The position numbers and the translations under genes are program-made. A DNA stretch of 64,000 nt from Toxotes chatareus (Eukaryota; Chordata; Actinopteri; Toxotidae), in assembly GCA_016801885.1 (NCBI GenBank), contig CM028884.1:9428181-9492180 (forward strand). Direction: 5' to 3'. Of the stretch, positions 11,498-24,737 are shown piece by piece. The notes under the pieces were generated by a model. The model worked only from the letters and a program-made list of their open reading frames with translations. It was not told the origin of the DNA and did not search any database. Each line of letters starts with the position of its first letter. The stretch's first letter is position 1.

Positions 11498-14400
11498 TTC
11501 TGTATGTTGGTGAGCTGGCGAGTGTGTATGTGTGTGGCATGTGAAAGGGAGAGAGAGAGAGAGGGAAAGAAACACAGGAAAGCAGAATATGGCAACAAAG
11601 TGGTCCACCAACCAACCTGCTTTTGTGTCAACATTAACTAGACGGGTTGAAACTGCTGCCCTTTTTAAGCATGGCCAACAATTCCCTCTTTCAGTCCAGT
11701 CCAGACGACATTTTGATTGGTTGTGTGAAGATTAAAGCTTCGCACTCTCTGCCAGGGAGAACAGTATAATTGATATTTCAGCTCTGGGCAAACTTGCTCT
11801 CGCAGGCCAGTGGCTGTTTCAGCAGAAAATTAATGTTAGCACAGCTTGGCGGCAGAACGGTCGGCGTGTTTCAGGAAATATACTCTGAGTTGGGTCTCTC
11901 TGGTCCACTGGCTTCTGCTGCAACTCTCTGTGTGTGAAATGAACACCCTGTGTCGAGAAAATGCATGTACTTTGCCTTTGTGTGCACGCACATGCACACA
12001 CACAAGTAGTTTACCACAAATTTGTAGATCTGGGCTAATGGAGACAAAGCTTAAGGAGGATGGGTGATACATAGGTTTTAATGTTCAAATGATTTTTCGG
12101 AATGGCAATTAAAACAGTAGAAACGCTCCTTTTATCACGTTTTCTCGCCCCCTGATCTTATGATGCCGAAATGTGACGCATTTTAAGAATTCAAGGGCAC
12201 TTCAAAAAGGAATACAATGAGAGTCTGAGTAGTATTTGATCAGGACCAGTGCTCCTCAGTAATATCAAGTTGCTCAACAATGAGAAGCATCTCTTGTCTA
12301 CTTCATTAACACATGTATCATTCAGCCAGTCTGAAGAACATAAAACTCAACCTAGCATGAAACGACGATGGGGTCCTCGTTCCGATAGCACCCTCATGGT
12401 GCACTTGTCCTGAATGGGCCATTTAAGTGGACACAGGGGATTAGGCAGATGATGGCAGTCGAGGTCCTCATATTGGTTCAGTGTGACTCGGACCACATTA
12501 ACAGGACATTAGTCTCATTCCCATTCCGACGGCGTGCGCCTCCACACAACACTGGAGAGACCGACCAAAACCATTGTGACCCTCACGCTCCAGCCTTTAA
12601 TTTCCTGTCGCCATTCAAACCTTCCTTATCTCTCTATTTCTCTGTTCTCCCGTTTTCTTTCTTGCCCTTTCTCCGCTGCCTTTCTTTTTTTTTTCTGTCC
12701 TTGCCCCCGCACACCCCATTCTCTCCCCTCTGTCTCCTTTATTTCTTTCTTTCCTTCTTGTTCCACATCAGCAGCTGGGTGAAGCCTCTCCCCGTCACGC
12801 TTGGCCGCACTCCCCTTAATTACCATGTATTCTTCTTTAGCTAATAAAAAACGCTGATGAAACCGATTACATGGCAGCGGGGCTTTGTATGGAGCTGGAT
12901 TAAGCACGAATGGATAGTGAGAGAAAAAGGAGAGAGAGAGACAGTAGGAGAGAGAAAGCTGGAGACAAAGGGGATGAGAGAGATGGGAAGAGAAGGAGGA
13001 GAGGAAGGGAGGAGACAGAAAGAGAGACAGGCGGAAAGGAATGGAAACGATGGATGGAAATGGGGGGGGGGGGTAGGAATGGTTTGGGCAGTAACCCGTT
13101 TGTTGTCTTTGTTGTTGTTTGGGTCAGAGATGCTTTAGGCCCTAAGGGAACTTCCTCATCTTATCACAGCAAGCAGACGGCTGGCACATCTTTCTCATTA
13201 CTAGCCTCTCACTTATAGATTACTCCTGCCTTACTCCTCTCCCCAGCCACAGGCAGTCTCTGTTACAGTCTACAGAGCCACACTCGCACCAAACGCAGTT
13301 TGAACTCCTGAATATAGACTTTGCCTTTTTCTTTCCCTTTCATGAGCATTAAGTCACTCTGTCTGTCCATGTAATTGTGGTTTCAACTGCAACCAACTGC
13401 AGCTTGGAGGAGAAAATGAATTAGGTCTTCTTGCCTGATTGAAAAGCCTTCTGAGAGGTGCTGGTAGCTGGTTCATGATACACTCTTTCTCTTTGCAGTA
13501 TGTTTTGTTTTCCTTCTCAGCTGGATGGAGCAGCGCTTGTTTAGATTCAACCCAAATGCATTAGCACTTGTGTGTTAGATTTTTTTGTATCAATATATGC
13601 AGGAAAAAAAAGACAAGAAAGCTCTCACTGTTGCAGCAATTTGTCTGTTACACCAGCTGAAATTCCAAGAACTTGGTAAATGTGATTGAACACAAGCATG
13701 AAAAGTCTTCCTCACTTTGCACTCTTGAAGGATTGTGTTCCAAGAAAAGAAAAAAAGTGACCCCCCAATGTTCTAAGATAGTTGCTGCCAATAGTTCTGC
13801 CGATGATGACTTTTTCCTATTATGTACATTTGCACACACACACACACATATAAATACACACACATATAAATACATTCCAAATCAGCGAGTTAGAACCTAA
13901 GACCTTTGTACCCAGTGTGTGTGCAATTTTCCTCATGCATATCTAGACCCATTAGCCACACAACAACTGCTGATGCACACAAATGCTTCAGAACAAGCTG
14001 TGCCATTACTGGTTTGTTGTCCTGTTTCATGACCCCTTTTCAATGAATACGGAAGCCCTGTGAGGCACCCTCCACATTTATATGTTAATGTTTGCAATTT
14101 GTAAACATAAATTGAAAATGTCAGAAGCTCAATAGCTAAATGGAGATAAGTAAACACATTATTGAAATGCTTTGGCCACTTAAAGTCGGACGCCTATTCC
14201 ATACAGAAGCTGAAAATTATTAGGAGAAGGATGAGGAGGAGGTAAGAGGAGGAGGAGGAAGAAGACAAAGAGGAATAAGAAAGAGAAAAAGAGGGCAAGG
14301 GCACTTTAATTCGCACAGCACGTACTTGCCGAGGGGGTGAGACGATTAGGTTTGTGATGAGAGGCAGCAGTGTGACGGAGAGGGCATGGGGGGTGTCAGG

Positions 14401-14991
14401 ATGAGCGAGGATGAGGGAGATGAGAAAGAGAGAAGTATTATCTCGCCATGCTTTCAGAATCCCACACACGCACGTGCACAAGCGCTCATTTATACATGTA
14501 GAGACATACACGTGCACTCACACCAACCACATGCATGCACTTAAAATGTACACAAATCCACATCATGTTCACACTCTCTGTCTCTTCCTCTCTCACTTTC
14601 AAACACACACGCACAGACGTGCACACAGTTGAGAAGTGGAGTCAATGCAGTTGGCACCTGGTTCCCCTCGCTGCACACACATTCATCACTCAGTCGTGGG
14701 CCTGACAGAACCCTCTGCCCCACAGGCCGTGGGTCCACACATAAACACAAACATACACACACATTCATACTTTAACACACATGCACAGACAAGAGAAGTA
14801 GAGCGGTGGTACCATCGAGCAGCAGAACTGCCCACAGGTCAGCGACCTGCACATAGACACACTTGTGCTGTTGCACACTGTCAATAAAACATTTTTCAAG
14901 GTGTGGTAGCGTTTTTAGATTCATTACCTCATTGTAAGTATGACTAACTAATGTAACTGTCACATAGGTATACAGAGAGGTTTGTGAATCA
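11498..14991. other. non-coding DNA with strand-asymmetric low-complexity tracts
   Basis: No gene is recognised. It holds a plus-strand pyrimidine tract (about 12625-12765) followed by a purine tract (about 12905-13045), another purine tract (14218-14300), a CA/TAAA tract (13833-13876) and scattered CA-rich DNA (14460-14790). Open reading frames here are low complexity. Confidence 0.65.
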
Positions 14992-15243
14992 AAGAAATAG
15001 TTCAGCATTTTGGGAAATTCGCTTATTCACTTTTTGCCAAAGAAGATTGATACCATTCCCGTTTCTGTTCGTTGAAGAAGAACCCGCTGCCAGCAGCCGA
15101 TTAGCTTAACTTGGCACTTAACAAAGACTTAACAAAGACTGGGGGAAAACAGCTAACGTGGCTCTGTCCAAGGGAAACTAAATCCACCTACCAGCACCTC
15201 TAAAACTCACTAATTAAAACATTATATCTCGTTTGTTTAAATG
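14992..15243 (+). repeat. percomorph-type interspersed repeat
   Basis: The order of blocks AGCATTTTGGGAAATTCGCTTATT, AAGAAGATTGATACCATTCC, CAGCAGCCGATTAGCTTAAC, ACTGGGGGAAAACAGCTAAC, GGCTCTGTCCAAGG, CCTACCAGCACCTCTAAAAC and ATTATATCTCGTTTGTTTAA is one I recognise as a very abundant repeat in spiny-rayed fishes. An internal 11-nt duplication (ACTTAACAAAG twice, near 15117-15138) is specific to this copy. I do not know its class; it has no coding capacity. Confidence 0.75.
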
Positions 15244-16236
15244 CCTCCTGGCCTGGCTTAGCCTCACATTTAGCGTACAGAGATGAGAATGGCATTGTTG
15301 TTGAACTAACTAGAGATGCTGGTCAGTCAGTTGCAAGTTCATTTCATTACTCTAATCACATTCAGTTGTCTGCCATTCCTTTAATTTGAATGAAAAGCTG
15401 CAGATGTGATAGCAGAAAGCAGGTACACTCTTGTAGCTGACAAAAATGTATGTGTTGTGTATTTGTCCTACAATTGGTGTAACCACTGCCTGTGTTTTTG
15501 AAATGCACCCTGTACTTTTAACTAGTTGACTAGTAAGCACACCGAGTCTCCAATGATGCATTAAAAACTGTAGGAGGCTAAGAACTTGGTAATTAATAGT
15601 TTGTAATAGTTGAACACCCTTTTAGACCATCATAGTTAACCTCGAATCAGCTCATGTTACATCTGAATGGGTCAGCATCAAACCATTGTCTAATATAAAA
15701 TGTAATCAAATCTAAACTACATGATTACAATACGGAATACTGCAGAATCATTAAAAGATATAACTCTGTAGTAAATATTGATGCCAATGCTGCCCCATAG
15801 TTCCCTCAGTGAATGTGATGATAATCTTAGCCTAGAGTGCTAAAAGCATGGGGTTGCCAGTTTAATGCATACAGCTTGGAGTCACATACCCTGTTTGTTG
15901 TTCAGCTGATAAGATTTACTTGAGTTTTCTGTCCATTACTCAGTTCCAGATGCATTTTGATATGTGTCACAAAGTATCATTCAACAGCACATCGCAACAT
16001 CCCAATTCTCAACCATATATTATAAGTTTTTTAATCTAGTATAATTATTGTAGTGGATGGGTTCTTTATATGTATGTATAATACAGCAAATTGACAGAAA
16101 TGTGCAGCAGGCCCAAGGTTATGTGTGAACCACAGCGACCAGGGTTTAAGCAATGACTGCAGGTAGAATATGAGTACTTTTCTGCACCAGACACAGAGCT
16201 TGTGCATGAACGTGGTGGCAGACATTAGCAGTCATC
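15244..16236. other. non-coding A/T-rich DNA
   Basis: No gene or recognisable element is seen. The right part (about 16030-16236) may belong to the 5' region of the adjacent Tc1-like fragment. Confidence 0.6.
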
Positions 16237-16440
16237 ATGGGAAGCAAATGTCATCTCACAGCAGAGAAAAGACAAGCTGTTATTACTCTGAGGAATGAAG
16301 AATTGTCTTACCGAGAAAAACTGTCAAAAAACTCCAGTGCCTATGAGCTCTGTGGCTTACACCATCAAAAGGCATCCACAAAATGGCAAGAACTATACTT
16401 GAAGAAAATCTGGTACAGCTAAATCTTAAACATAGACAGT
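16237..16440 (+). pseudogene. Tc1-like transposase N-terminal fragment, frameshifted
   Basis: The reading frame begins MGSKCHLTAEKRQAVITLRN and continues EELSYREK, the typical start of a Tc1-type helix-turn-helix DNA-binding domain. A frame change follows, and the similarity continues as AYTIKRHPQNGKNYT, then a stop and RKSGTAKS. The pattern is basic residues, one frameshift and one nonsense codon. The catalytic DDE domain is absent. It differs in sequence from the relic at 1-530, so it is a separate family or lineage. Confidence 0.65.
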
Positions 16441-19400
16441 TCCAGCATCAATGAATATACTGTTGTCTGGTAGCTAATTCTTTTATCATTAGATTTAGAT
16501 CAGCTCCTCAATCCTTTGTGATATTTAGAGATTTTACTGTTAATGCATTGCTCAAGATTGAGATTTAAATGTTAGTTAAGATTTAACCAAAAAATATTTG
16601 ATGTTAAAACCCTTTGGTAGTAAAGAGGGACATGGATTGAGCCTCTCTCCCTCTCTCCCACACACTCTCACAAACGCACACACAAGGACCAAATACAATT
16701 TGCTCAACACACAGCTTGTGTTTACTCCTGTCCTTCATCTTCCAGGCAGCCAAATTTTGCTTATAACACAAGTCCACATCAGATGAATAATGTGGCATCT
16801 TACATGAGCTATGGCAGTGTTACCTTTATTACTTATTCCTTGCCGCTGTCTGCACGAGACAAAATGGCAAACAACAACAGGTATTGGGTCTGGAGAACAC
16901 ACTCTGGTAAGGAACTCCATTTACAGAAAGAAAGTGGATTTAGAGGAATAATTTCTCAAAACCTCCCACATCCCTTCATAACCAGGTTGTTGTGGTTGGT
17001 TTTTTTTTTTTTTTTGTTTGCAAGCCAAAACCACTGGATTACAAGGTTGGGAACGAGTTACTGCTGTTCTTTTGCAAATGGAAACTGATATATTTGCAAA
17101 CCACCTCTCTGATTCATGTGTTGCAAAGCCAAACCTCAGTTTGTCTAGAGTCTTTGGCAAATTCATCATTTGATCATAGCAACCATAGTGGACGAGCTAC
17201 AGTTGCCATCTCAACTAATCAAGCTTATCTTTTTTTCCTTTTTTCCATGCGCTCTTTGCTACTTAGACCACCAGAGATAAAAACAAACAAAAATAATGAA
17301 GCCCATGAGTGCAGCAACGATATGGTAATTCCAATCACTAAAATTAATTGTGTTTTCATTGGCCCTGATGGGTCCATGTAACCCAACAAAATCCTTTCAT
17401 TGTATTTGTACGTCAGTCCATGTGGTTTTACAGCTTGTGGTTTGTCTGTAAGATGCCACAGTGCTCCTGAAATTCTCTAGATGCGAAAACTGCTGGCGTG
17501 ATGAAGACAATTAACATTAGCTCTGCTTTGAAAAGTAAATGAGGTGATAAGGACACTTCCAGAGGCCTACAGTAATACATTTTTTTTTAACATAGTAGAA
17601 ATTCCCATTTTAATTTAACACCTCAGATCCTGGAAAGAAAGATTAAATGGTATAGTCAGAAGGTATACAGTGTTAAATGCTCTTAAAATGTCATATCACT
17701 CTGGTGCTGGCAGGCATTTCATTGTCAGTGTATTAACCTCTCTTGCAGTAAGTGTCAAAGTGGCATCACACACCATGCTCTGGTAAAATTCACTGATTTT
17801 TGACATTTCACTGCATGTCATCTCATCAGCTGACCTTTAAACCAGAGACCTTTTAGTCTTCTCATAGTGTGTGAATCCAGTCAGGGGCGCAGATATATTT
17901 TCCTTTACAGCTAGCCAGATCATGACGTAAAATAATATTAGTTATATAAACAGGTTTTTACATTTTTTTAACTGTTGCAGTGCAAAGCAACATTTTAAAC
18001 TGCATGCTAATTAGCACAGTGGAAAGAAAATGCTTGATTAAATAAAATAATCTGTCAACATTTTTCAGTCCTGGGAAAAAAAAAAAAGACTAACCTAAAA
18101 ACTAACCTATGTAACGAAAACTTATTAAAATTGTCTCGCCTTCATGTGACAGTATAAGCAAAAGGAAAAATTGTCGGCTTTTCAAGACACATTAGACCTT
18201 TTCTCAAAGTGCACCTTGAGAAAATTGCAAATATCCATGTGTGCAGAGCTTTGCCCTAAGAAGCATTTGTGTGCCTCTGAATGTGCTCATTTGAATGTGA
18301 GCACTTGTGTGTGGATTGCAGTATTAATGGACGTTCCAGTACATTTGGTCTGACGCCAATGGGCCCAATTGCTTAGCATGCCTGCAGGACATTAATTGAT
18401 GGCCGGGTTACACTTCCTAATAAGTGTCATAAATAACGGTTTAGCAGAACGAAGGGAGAAATCTCAGATACATTAACCACTGCGCTGACATCTTAATGGA
18501 GATTCAACTGAGATGTGATCAAGTGGAATCCGTCAAGTAGGAATCCATTAATGCGGGGCTGGACCCCTCCGCGGCAGCAAACTGGTGAAAGGGATGACGG
18601 GCATGGGACAGACCAGCGTTACTGCTGCTCATGTGTCACTCACAGCTTTAATGGACGGCCTTGTCAACATCCCCATCCCCACCCGCACATGGCCCTCCAC
18701 CAACACATCTGTTGAAGATCTGTCAAACCTCTGCGTCAGAGAGCCACACACACCCTCCCAAAGTCACTGATGGAGCCAGTAAAAACCATGGGCCGTTCAC
18801 TGGCAGCATCATTGATTTTATCCCCGAATTATTGTTGAGGACGGACCATGCCTTGCATACTAATGGCGGGTCTTTCACAAGCGCACAGGCAGGAGGGTCA
18901 AATTAGTCCCCAGATTGCTGCAGTTTTTGTTGTGGGAATGGAAGTTGGAGAAGCATGCGCTGGCAACTTTGTTTGGCGATTCGTCTGCGAGCATGCACAC
19001 ACGTGCACACAGGCACATGTATACACACAAACTCATAAAAACACACCCACGCACAGATTGCCAGATTTACCTCCGTATTAGATATGCATCCAGGAAGCTC
19101 ATCAGTGGAATTGCAGGTTTAGCCAACTGAGGATTTTCCTGTGTAACCAAGCCTCAAATGAATGGGATGAAAAACCTCTGAGCTCCCACGGTATACTGTA
19201 AGTGGTGGGGGACTCAACAAAGGTACAAGCATTAGTCCCATGCTAGGGCTATATTACACAGAGGTGTGTGTATTGTGTATGTGTGGGAGAGAGCCAGCGT
19301 ATGCATAGATATCCATTTGTGGGTGTGTTTATACATGTGTGAATGGGATTCATGGGATTCTGGATGTGTGTAACTACATTCTGGTTTGTAGGTGTGCAAT

Positions 19401-20959
19401 GTGTGCATGTACATGTTACCAAAAGTATTTTTTTTTCCCTGTCCTTTTACAGTGGGTCGTCTTTTCTTTTTTAGGGTATATTGTGAGTTAAATGTGTAGT
19501 CAGTGATTCTAATCCAATACATTTCTTGTCAGATTCTGCGAATATCTCCTTATGGTCCTCTAGCTGTCTGTTTTGTCTGTGTGCTCAAAAAAGATGTTTG
19601 TTCACAGCCCTGGCTCTGTAAATGGGAAACAAAAATAAAAAGTGACTCAGACCGACACAGAACAGGCAATCAGCAACAGGGGGTGTTTTTGTTTGTGCAC
19701 AGTACAAGCTGCTGGAACCAGTTGCACTCCGACCTCCGCCTCTTCCTCTGCTTCTGCCGGCTACTCTCCCTCCTCCACGTCTTCGCCCCTGAGAAACAGA
19801 GCTACACCATAATAGTAATATAACATCAGAGATATTACCTTGCCATTTTGTTTACTATTGCAGATTTTACATTATTTCCCTTGGAATTACACAGCTTCAC
19901 CTGTGTAACATTACTCGTCCCACCTATGTGCTCCTCTATTGAAAAATACCACAGTAAGAAGAATATCTAAATAACGTCGGAGGTATAACCCTGTCATGTT
20001 ATTTTCTCCTTGTTCTTATAGAATTGGCAGTAAACAACATTTCTGTATGTATCACTTTGTCCAGAATCACTCACTCTTCCTTTAACCCTTAACTGAATGA
20101 GGAATTGGATGCTGATGCTGGTACGGGAAGTTTGCCGTTCCTCGTAGAAGTACTTTTTTTTTTTTGATGCTTTCACTTGGACTTGCAAAAGACAAAATTT
20201 TTGAAATTATAACCACAGAACTTGGAAATGAATTACTTTTTACATTTCAGTCCATTTATAAAAATACTGAGAACCTAATTGAGATTTAATCAAAGTAACG
20301 CTTTTAGCTGAGTGAAGTATCACCCTTTGTCAATCTCTCTGACAAAAAACGGCTGCCCAGTAGTGTAGCATAAGAACTGCCATGCTCAGCTCTTCCAGCA
20401 GAGTGGTGGATGTAGTCTATCATTAGCCTACATCCTGCCTTGACAGGTGCTTTTGTTAAAGGAATTCCCTCAAGTTTATCAACTAGGTTCTCTGAAGTTT
20501 CTATTGTAAATGTGCCAGTGTTTAGGAGGTGAGCAGAACTGCTGCAGTGACAGCCACTGTATGTGTACGTATGCCAGCGAGTGTGCATGCTGGTGTGTGT
20601 CTGTGTGCGCGCTTGCATGCGCACAGAAATGTCTGTTGGGGCCTGTGGGGTGACAGTTCTGCTCTTGGCAAGTAGGTAATTAGCATGCATTATTCAAATG
20701 AAAGATGGAGGGAATGAGGGTGGGGACCTGTCCACCTGGTTGTCAGCACTGGAGCCCGTCTCGTTCAGCGCCACTTACTCTACACATTTAGAACATCAGA
20801 GCGTGTCTCTTGTCAGTGTATTACCCTCTTCCTAAGCGTGGGGATAATGCACTTTTACAGGGCTCCATTATGAGGAAAGATATGATCGAAGTAAGCCAAA
20901 GTCAAAGACATCTAATCTTCAAACTGGAACAGAAGTGCCTGTGTTCCACGTTTATATTT
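16441..20959. other. non-coding DNA, no gene recognised
   Basis: Open reading frames here are short and overlap CA-rich stretches (16660-16690, 18990-19050). A TAATT-rich, unique-looking block lies at 18355-18545. Homopolymers occur at 16999-17015 (T), 18076-18088 (A) and 20155-20165 (T). Confidence 0.65.
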
Positions 20960-21050
20960 AAGTCAGATCAAGTCACTTTTATTTGTACAGCACTTTCAGC
21001 CAAGAAAGTCTGACAAAGTACTTCACATAGCAACAAAGGGCACAAGTAGA
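20960..21050 (+). repeat. fish interspersed repeat fragment (CACTTTTATTTGTACAGCAC-type)
   Basis: The blocks AAGTCACTTTTATTTGTACAGCACTTTC and, shortly after, TGACAAAGTACTTCACA resemble a common fish repeat head of the form 'ttttatttgtatagcac...caaagtgctttaca'. I cannot assign a class. Confidence 0.5.
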
Positions 21051-24024
21051 CAGGCCTTCACATTAAAACATAAAAGACTCCATGCATCCTGATATAACTT
21101 GGAGCTGAACTTAAGCGTATGACATTGAGGACCCATTTTAAAGGTGGCAGCATATGTTTGCCTGAAATCAAACTGCAGCTGAACTGCATACAAATAAGAA
21201 CACACGATGCAGAAGGACCTTGTATCATCTTTTCCAATGCAATGTAATAGCCCTGCAATAAATCCTAGGTTTGAAAATCTAATAATATATTTTTTTCTAT
21301 AGCTGTATCAGAGGTGTTGATTCAACACCTTGGTAATATACAGGATGAGGCTGTAGCTTGTGGTGTTGCTGTAATTTGTAAGGTGCTCTTGTTATTGTGC
21401 CTCCTGACTCACTGAGTCTTTGTATTGTTGGTTTACTTAAAACTCCACAGTAGCAGAGATGCAGGATGCAGAACTGGAAACGCTTTTCCACAAGGCAGCA
21501 AAAACAAATTGTGATATTTTAGACCAATTACAGACTTTCATGCTCTGGGATCTGGTGTGTGTGAACAACTCCCCTCATTCAGCCAGCAAGCCTCTGCAAA
21601 GGCTGAAGCATTCGTATCTCCACAAACATGTCCCTTTGTGCACATGAATGAACTGAATTACGTTTCTGCTGCAAGTGCACTGGCAGCCAAAAGAAGCAGA
21701 AACACTATATTATGCTTTTGAAATCAAAAATTTAAATGTAGAACGCCCTGAATACAGGAGGATGAAATAACAGGTTTACAGCATCTCGCATCTGCACACT
21801 ACTAAAACATTTGTTTTTTTAAGTGTGAACCTGAGTGCACACACAGCATTCTGAGACATGCACACCTACACACACACATACACACACACTATCCCATCAT
21901 GCTGACTTTTGGCATGGTTTCCAGTATATTACACTGACCACCAGGTGTTCCTGCACTATCACACTACAGCCATTTCTGCTGGATTATCATCTCCAGACTC
22001 ATTTTAGCCACAGATGAGTCATTAGCACCTTTCCTTATCTCCCACCCATTCTCCAGCCCCACCACGACACCTCTCCAGGAGTGGCCTCTGTTTACATAAT
22101 TGATCAATTAACTGCTTGTGAAGGCTCCCTCTCCTCCATGTGTCCCATTTTGCCAACATTTACATGTGTCAGTCTAATTGTGTCCCTATCTCCTCTCCCA
22201 AATTATTTACCTACTCACTCACCCACCCACACTGAAAAGCTCCCATTGTCCCCCTGTGACTGATAGTCTGACTGGAATGGAAATGTGTTTGTCTGGATCA
22301 TAATTTGACTTTTTTTTTTTTTTTGGAAAATGATGTTCAAGGCAAGACCAGCATCTAACCAGTGATCATTACAGCACTAACCTTTATGGCCTCCCAGGTT
22401 CTGTTTGCTAACTATACAGCTGACAACTTTTACCTGTCACCTGCTGTTTGTTGTACAATATTTGAGCAACAGTCAGTGTGTCCATATGATTCAGCACAGT
22501 GCTGCAGTCGAATTAGAAGCAAGTCCTCAATGTGGACAGACACGGAACAAAAGCCAAAACATATCCCCAGATGAAAACTGCGGAAACAAAACATTTGCAG
22601 AGAAAAGTGATTTTGTGTCAGTGGCTGACTTTTTACAATGCCCTTTTTTTCCCCTCAGAACTGTTTAGCCATGGGTTCTCCTGGCTCAAGGTCCGTTTTG
22701 AGTGGGTTGACTGGGCATGAAATCAGACTGGCATAACCCTCCTTTGCCATAGTGGATTTACGCGATTTACATACAACAGTCTTTTGATTGTGCTGGACCA
22801 CCAACTAATCCTTTGTTCCCATGAGGCCTTTTGCGCCCTTTGTCCACTTTGTCTGTCATAGACTCTTACTGCCCTCATGTGGTGTAAGGGAATATTACAT
22901 CTGTATTTGTTGATGCGTTAGAAGATATTTATTGTCCACTGACTGTGAATGCACCAATTAATGAAAAGGATATTAAAGCATCCAGATTGTTTTTGAAAGA
23001 TTTCATGATTAAAAAAAAGAAAAAAAATCATGATTCATGAATTAGTTTAAAAATATAAATTGATTAAACTGTGTTCAGGATTCCACATTTATTGCACCCT
23101 AAATTAGTAAACTGACAAAATACAAATAGTGTATCCTAGTTTGTAATGTAAAGTCAATAAATTCAGTATAATGCTAAAAATGAAGTTTAAATATTATTTA
23201 AACTTGCCCTGCATCTGCCTTCTCACTTTTATACGAAAGGCATGGATCTGCTTGCTGGATAGATCATTAAACTCACCAGATATTTGTTTCTTTCATATGT
23301 ATACAACAAGTGCTGCAGATGTTTTCTTTCCTTTCATTTTTTTTTCTTTTAATAATAGTAAATGTAATTTCGGCTCGTACCCTCCAGCAACCACAAGGTG
23401 GTGGTAAATTACTGAGACTGATGGATTGTGTTCTTTACAAGTCAGACCTGTGGCTTCTAATACATAGGGAAAATATGTGTCTTTTCTTTTTTCATGGAAA
23501 ACAACAGAGAATACTGTTTTTAATTTTTTCATCAACATGAAATATTTTCTGGCAGTGTTGTATTTGAATGTTGTTACAGTCAACTAGGTCAATAGATTGG
23601 AGAGTAAAACTTCAGTAGTTCTCTTTTCTTCAGAAATGAAAAATAAACACATTAAATAATGTTTGTTTCTGGACAGGCTCTTTACAAAGCCTCCTACTAA
23701 CTAGACATGGAATCATTTCAATTTCAAAAAAGCAAAATGGCTTTGTTTGGTTATCTTCTCTCCAAGAAATACAGAGCAACTCCCAGCCCTTACAAAACAA
23801 TTTTGCTTTTGTATGATATGAACATGAACAAATGACAAATCATTATGCATTATTGCACTTCAAAAATGGCCAGGAACAGCTTAAAGGAAAAATCTCTTCA
23901 TCTAGAATATGAAACAGTAAAACCAGTTTGTTCCTCATAAATCACACACTGTAACTCACTGGTTGTCCAGGCAAAGCAGCAGAGATGGAGTCGGTGTTCT
24001 TTGTGTGGGCACGTTTCCACTTCT
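21051..24024. other. non-coding DNA, no gene recognised
   Basis: No recognisable coding region. It contains a CA tract (21865-21890), a poly-T run (22310-22324), and a small A-loop hairpin around 23001-23036 (TCATGATT/AATCATGA arms). Confidence 0.65.
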
Positions 24025-24130
24025 GTCCAAGTGTCCTTGAGCAAGACTCAAGGCCCAAACCTACTCAGGGCTCCTCTGACTAAACCTCCCCATCGGTTCC
24101 CAGGATAGAGATGCAAGTCAGTTGTGATCT
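24025..24130. repeat. possible fish repeat fragment (TGTCCTTGAGCAAGAC-type)
   Basis: AAGTGTCCTTGAGCAAGACTC with a following CTCCCCATCGGTTCCCAGG region resembles a repeat seen in many fish genomes ('tgtccttgagcaagacactgaaccc'). It is a short, degenerate copy. Confidence 0.4.
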
Positions 24131-24693
24131 TAGTGTAGATTGTAATGTTAGGGGGAGGGTGATAAATCACAACATATGAAATCATGTACTGTTGAATAGC
24201 ATAGCATGTAGCGTAGTAGTGTAGCATCATATATAGTGTAGACACACATCGTATAAATAGTAAGTTTAGATGGTAGTAGTGTTACTGTAAAAAGCAATCA
24301 GCAAAACAATTTTATAGATTTAAATGAATTAAAAACAAACTAAACTAAAAAAATTAATTATAATAATTATAATTAATTTGTATTGCTAATACTTTAGAAG
24401 TAATGTGACAACATGGATTTGGGATCACGTGTTGGAAAGATTATCTGTACTATTTATTATGATCAATGTATTATATTACAGTATAGTATAATAATATGTG
24501 ATACAGTACAGCACAGTATTGTCAAAAAACACATAGTATATTATGAAATAGTGTAGTGTTTACACTTACATGCGCACTGTATTTCCTCTTATAAGTAGCT
24601 GAGGATGTTCTGTAATGATTGCAGCTAACACAAGATCATAGAACTTCACCTTTTTGTGGAGTTTAGACAATGCTATAGGATGTTTCTCTCTCT

Positions 24694-24698
<5 letters not shown>

Positions 24699-24734
<36 letters not shown>
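24699..24734. repeat. TG microsatellite
   Basis: An almost pure TG run of about 18 units with one TA interruption near its left end. Confidence 0.98.

Positions 24735-24737
<3 letters not shown>

Noticed and set aside
12449..12844. Phe/Leu/Ser-rich open frame
   Set aside because: It is the translation of a pyrimidine tract.
12910..13218. Arg/Glu-rich open frame resembling an RS/RE protein
   Set aside because: It is the translation of a GA-rich purine tract with no start context or partner exons.
22860..22880. Possible reverse CTCF site
   Set aside because: At least two core mismatches, so weak as evidence.
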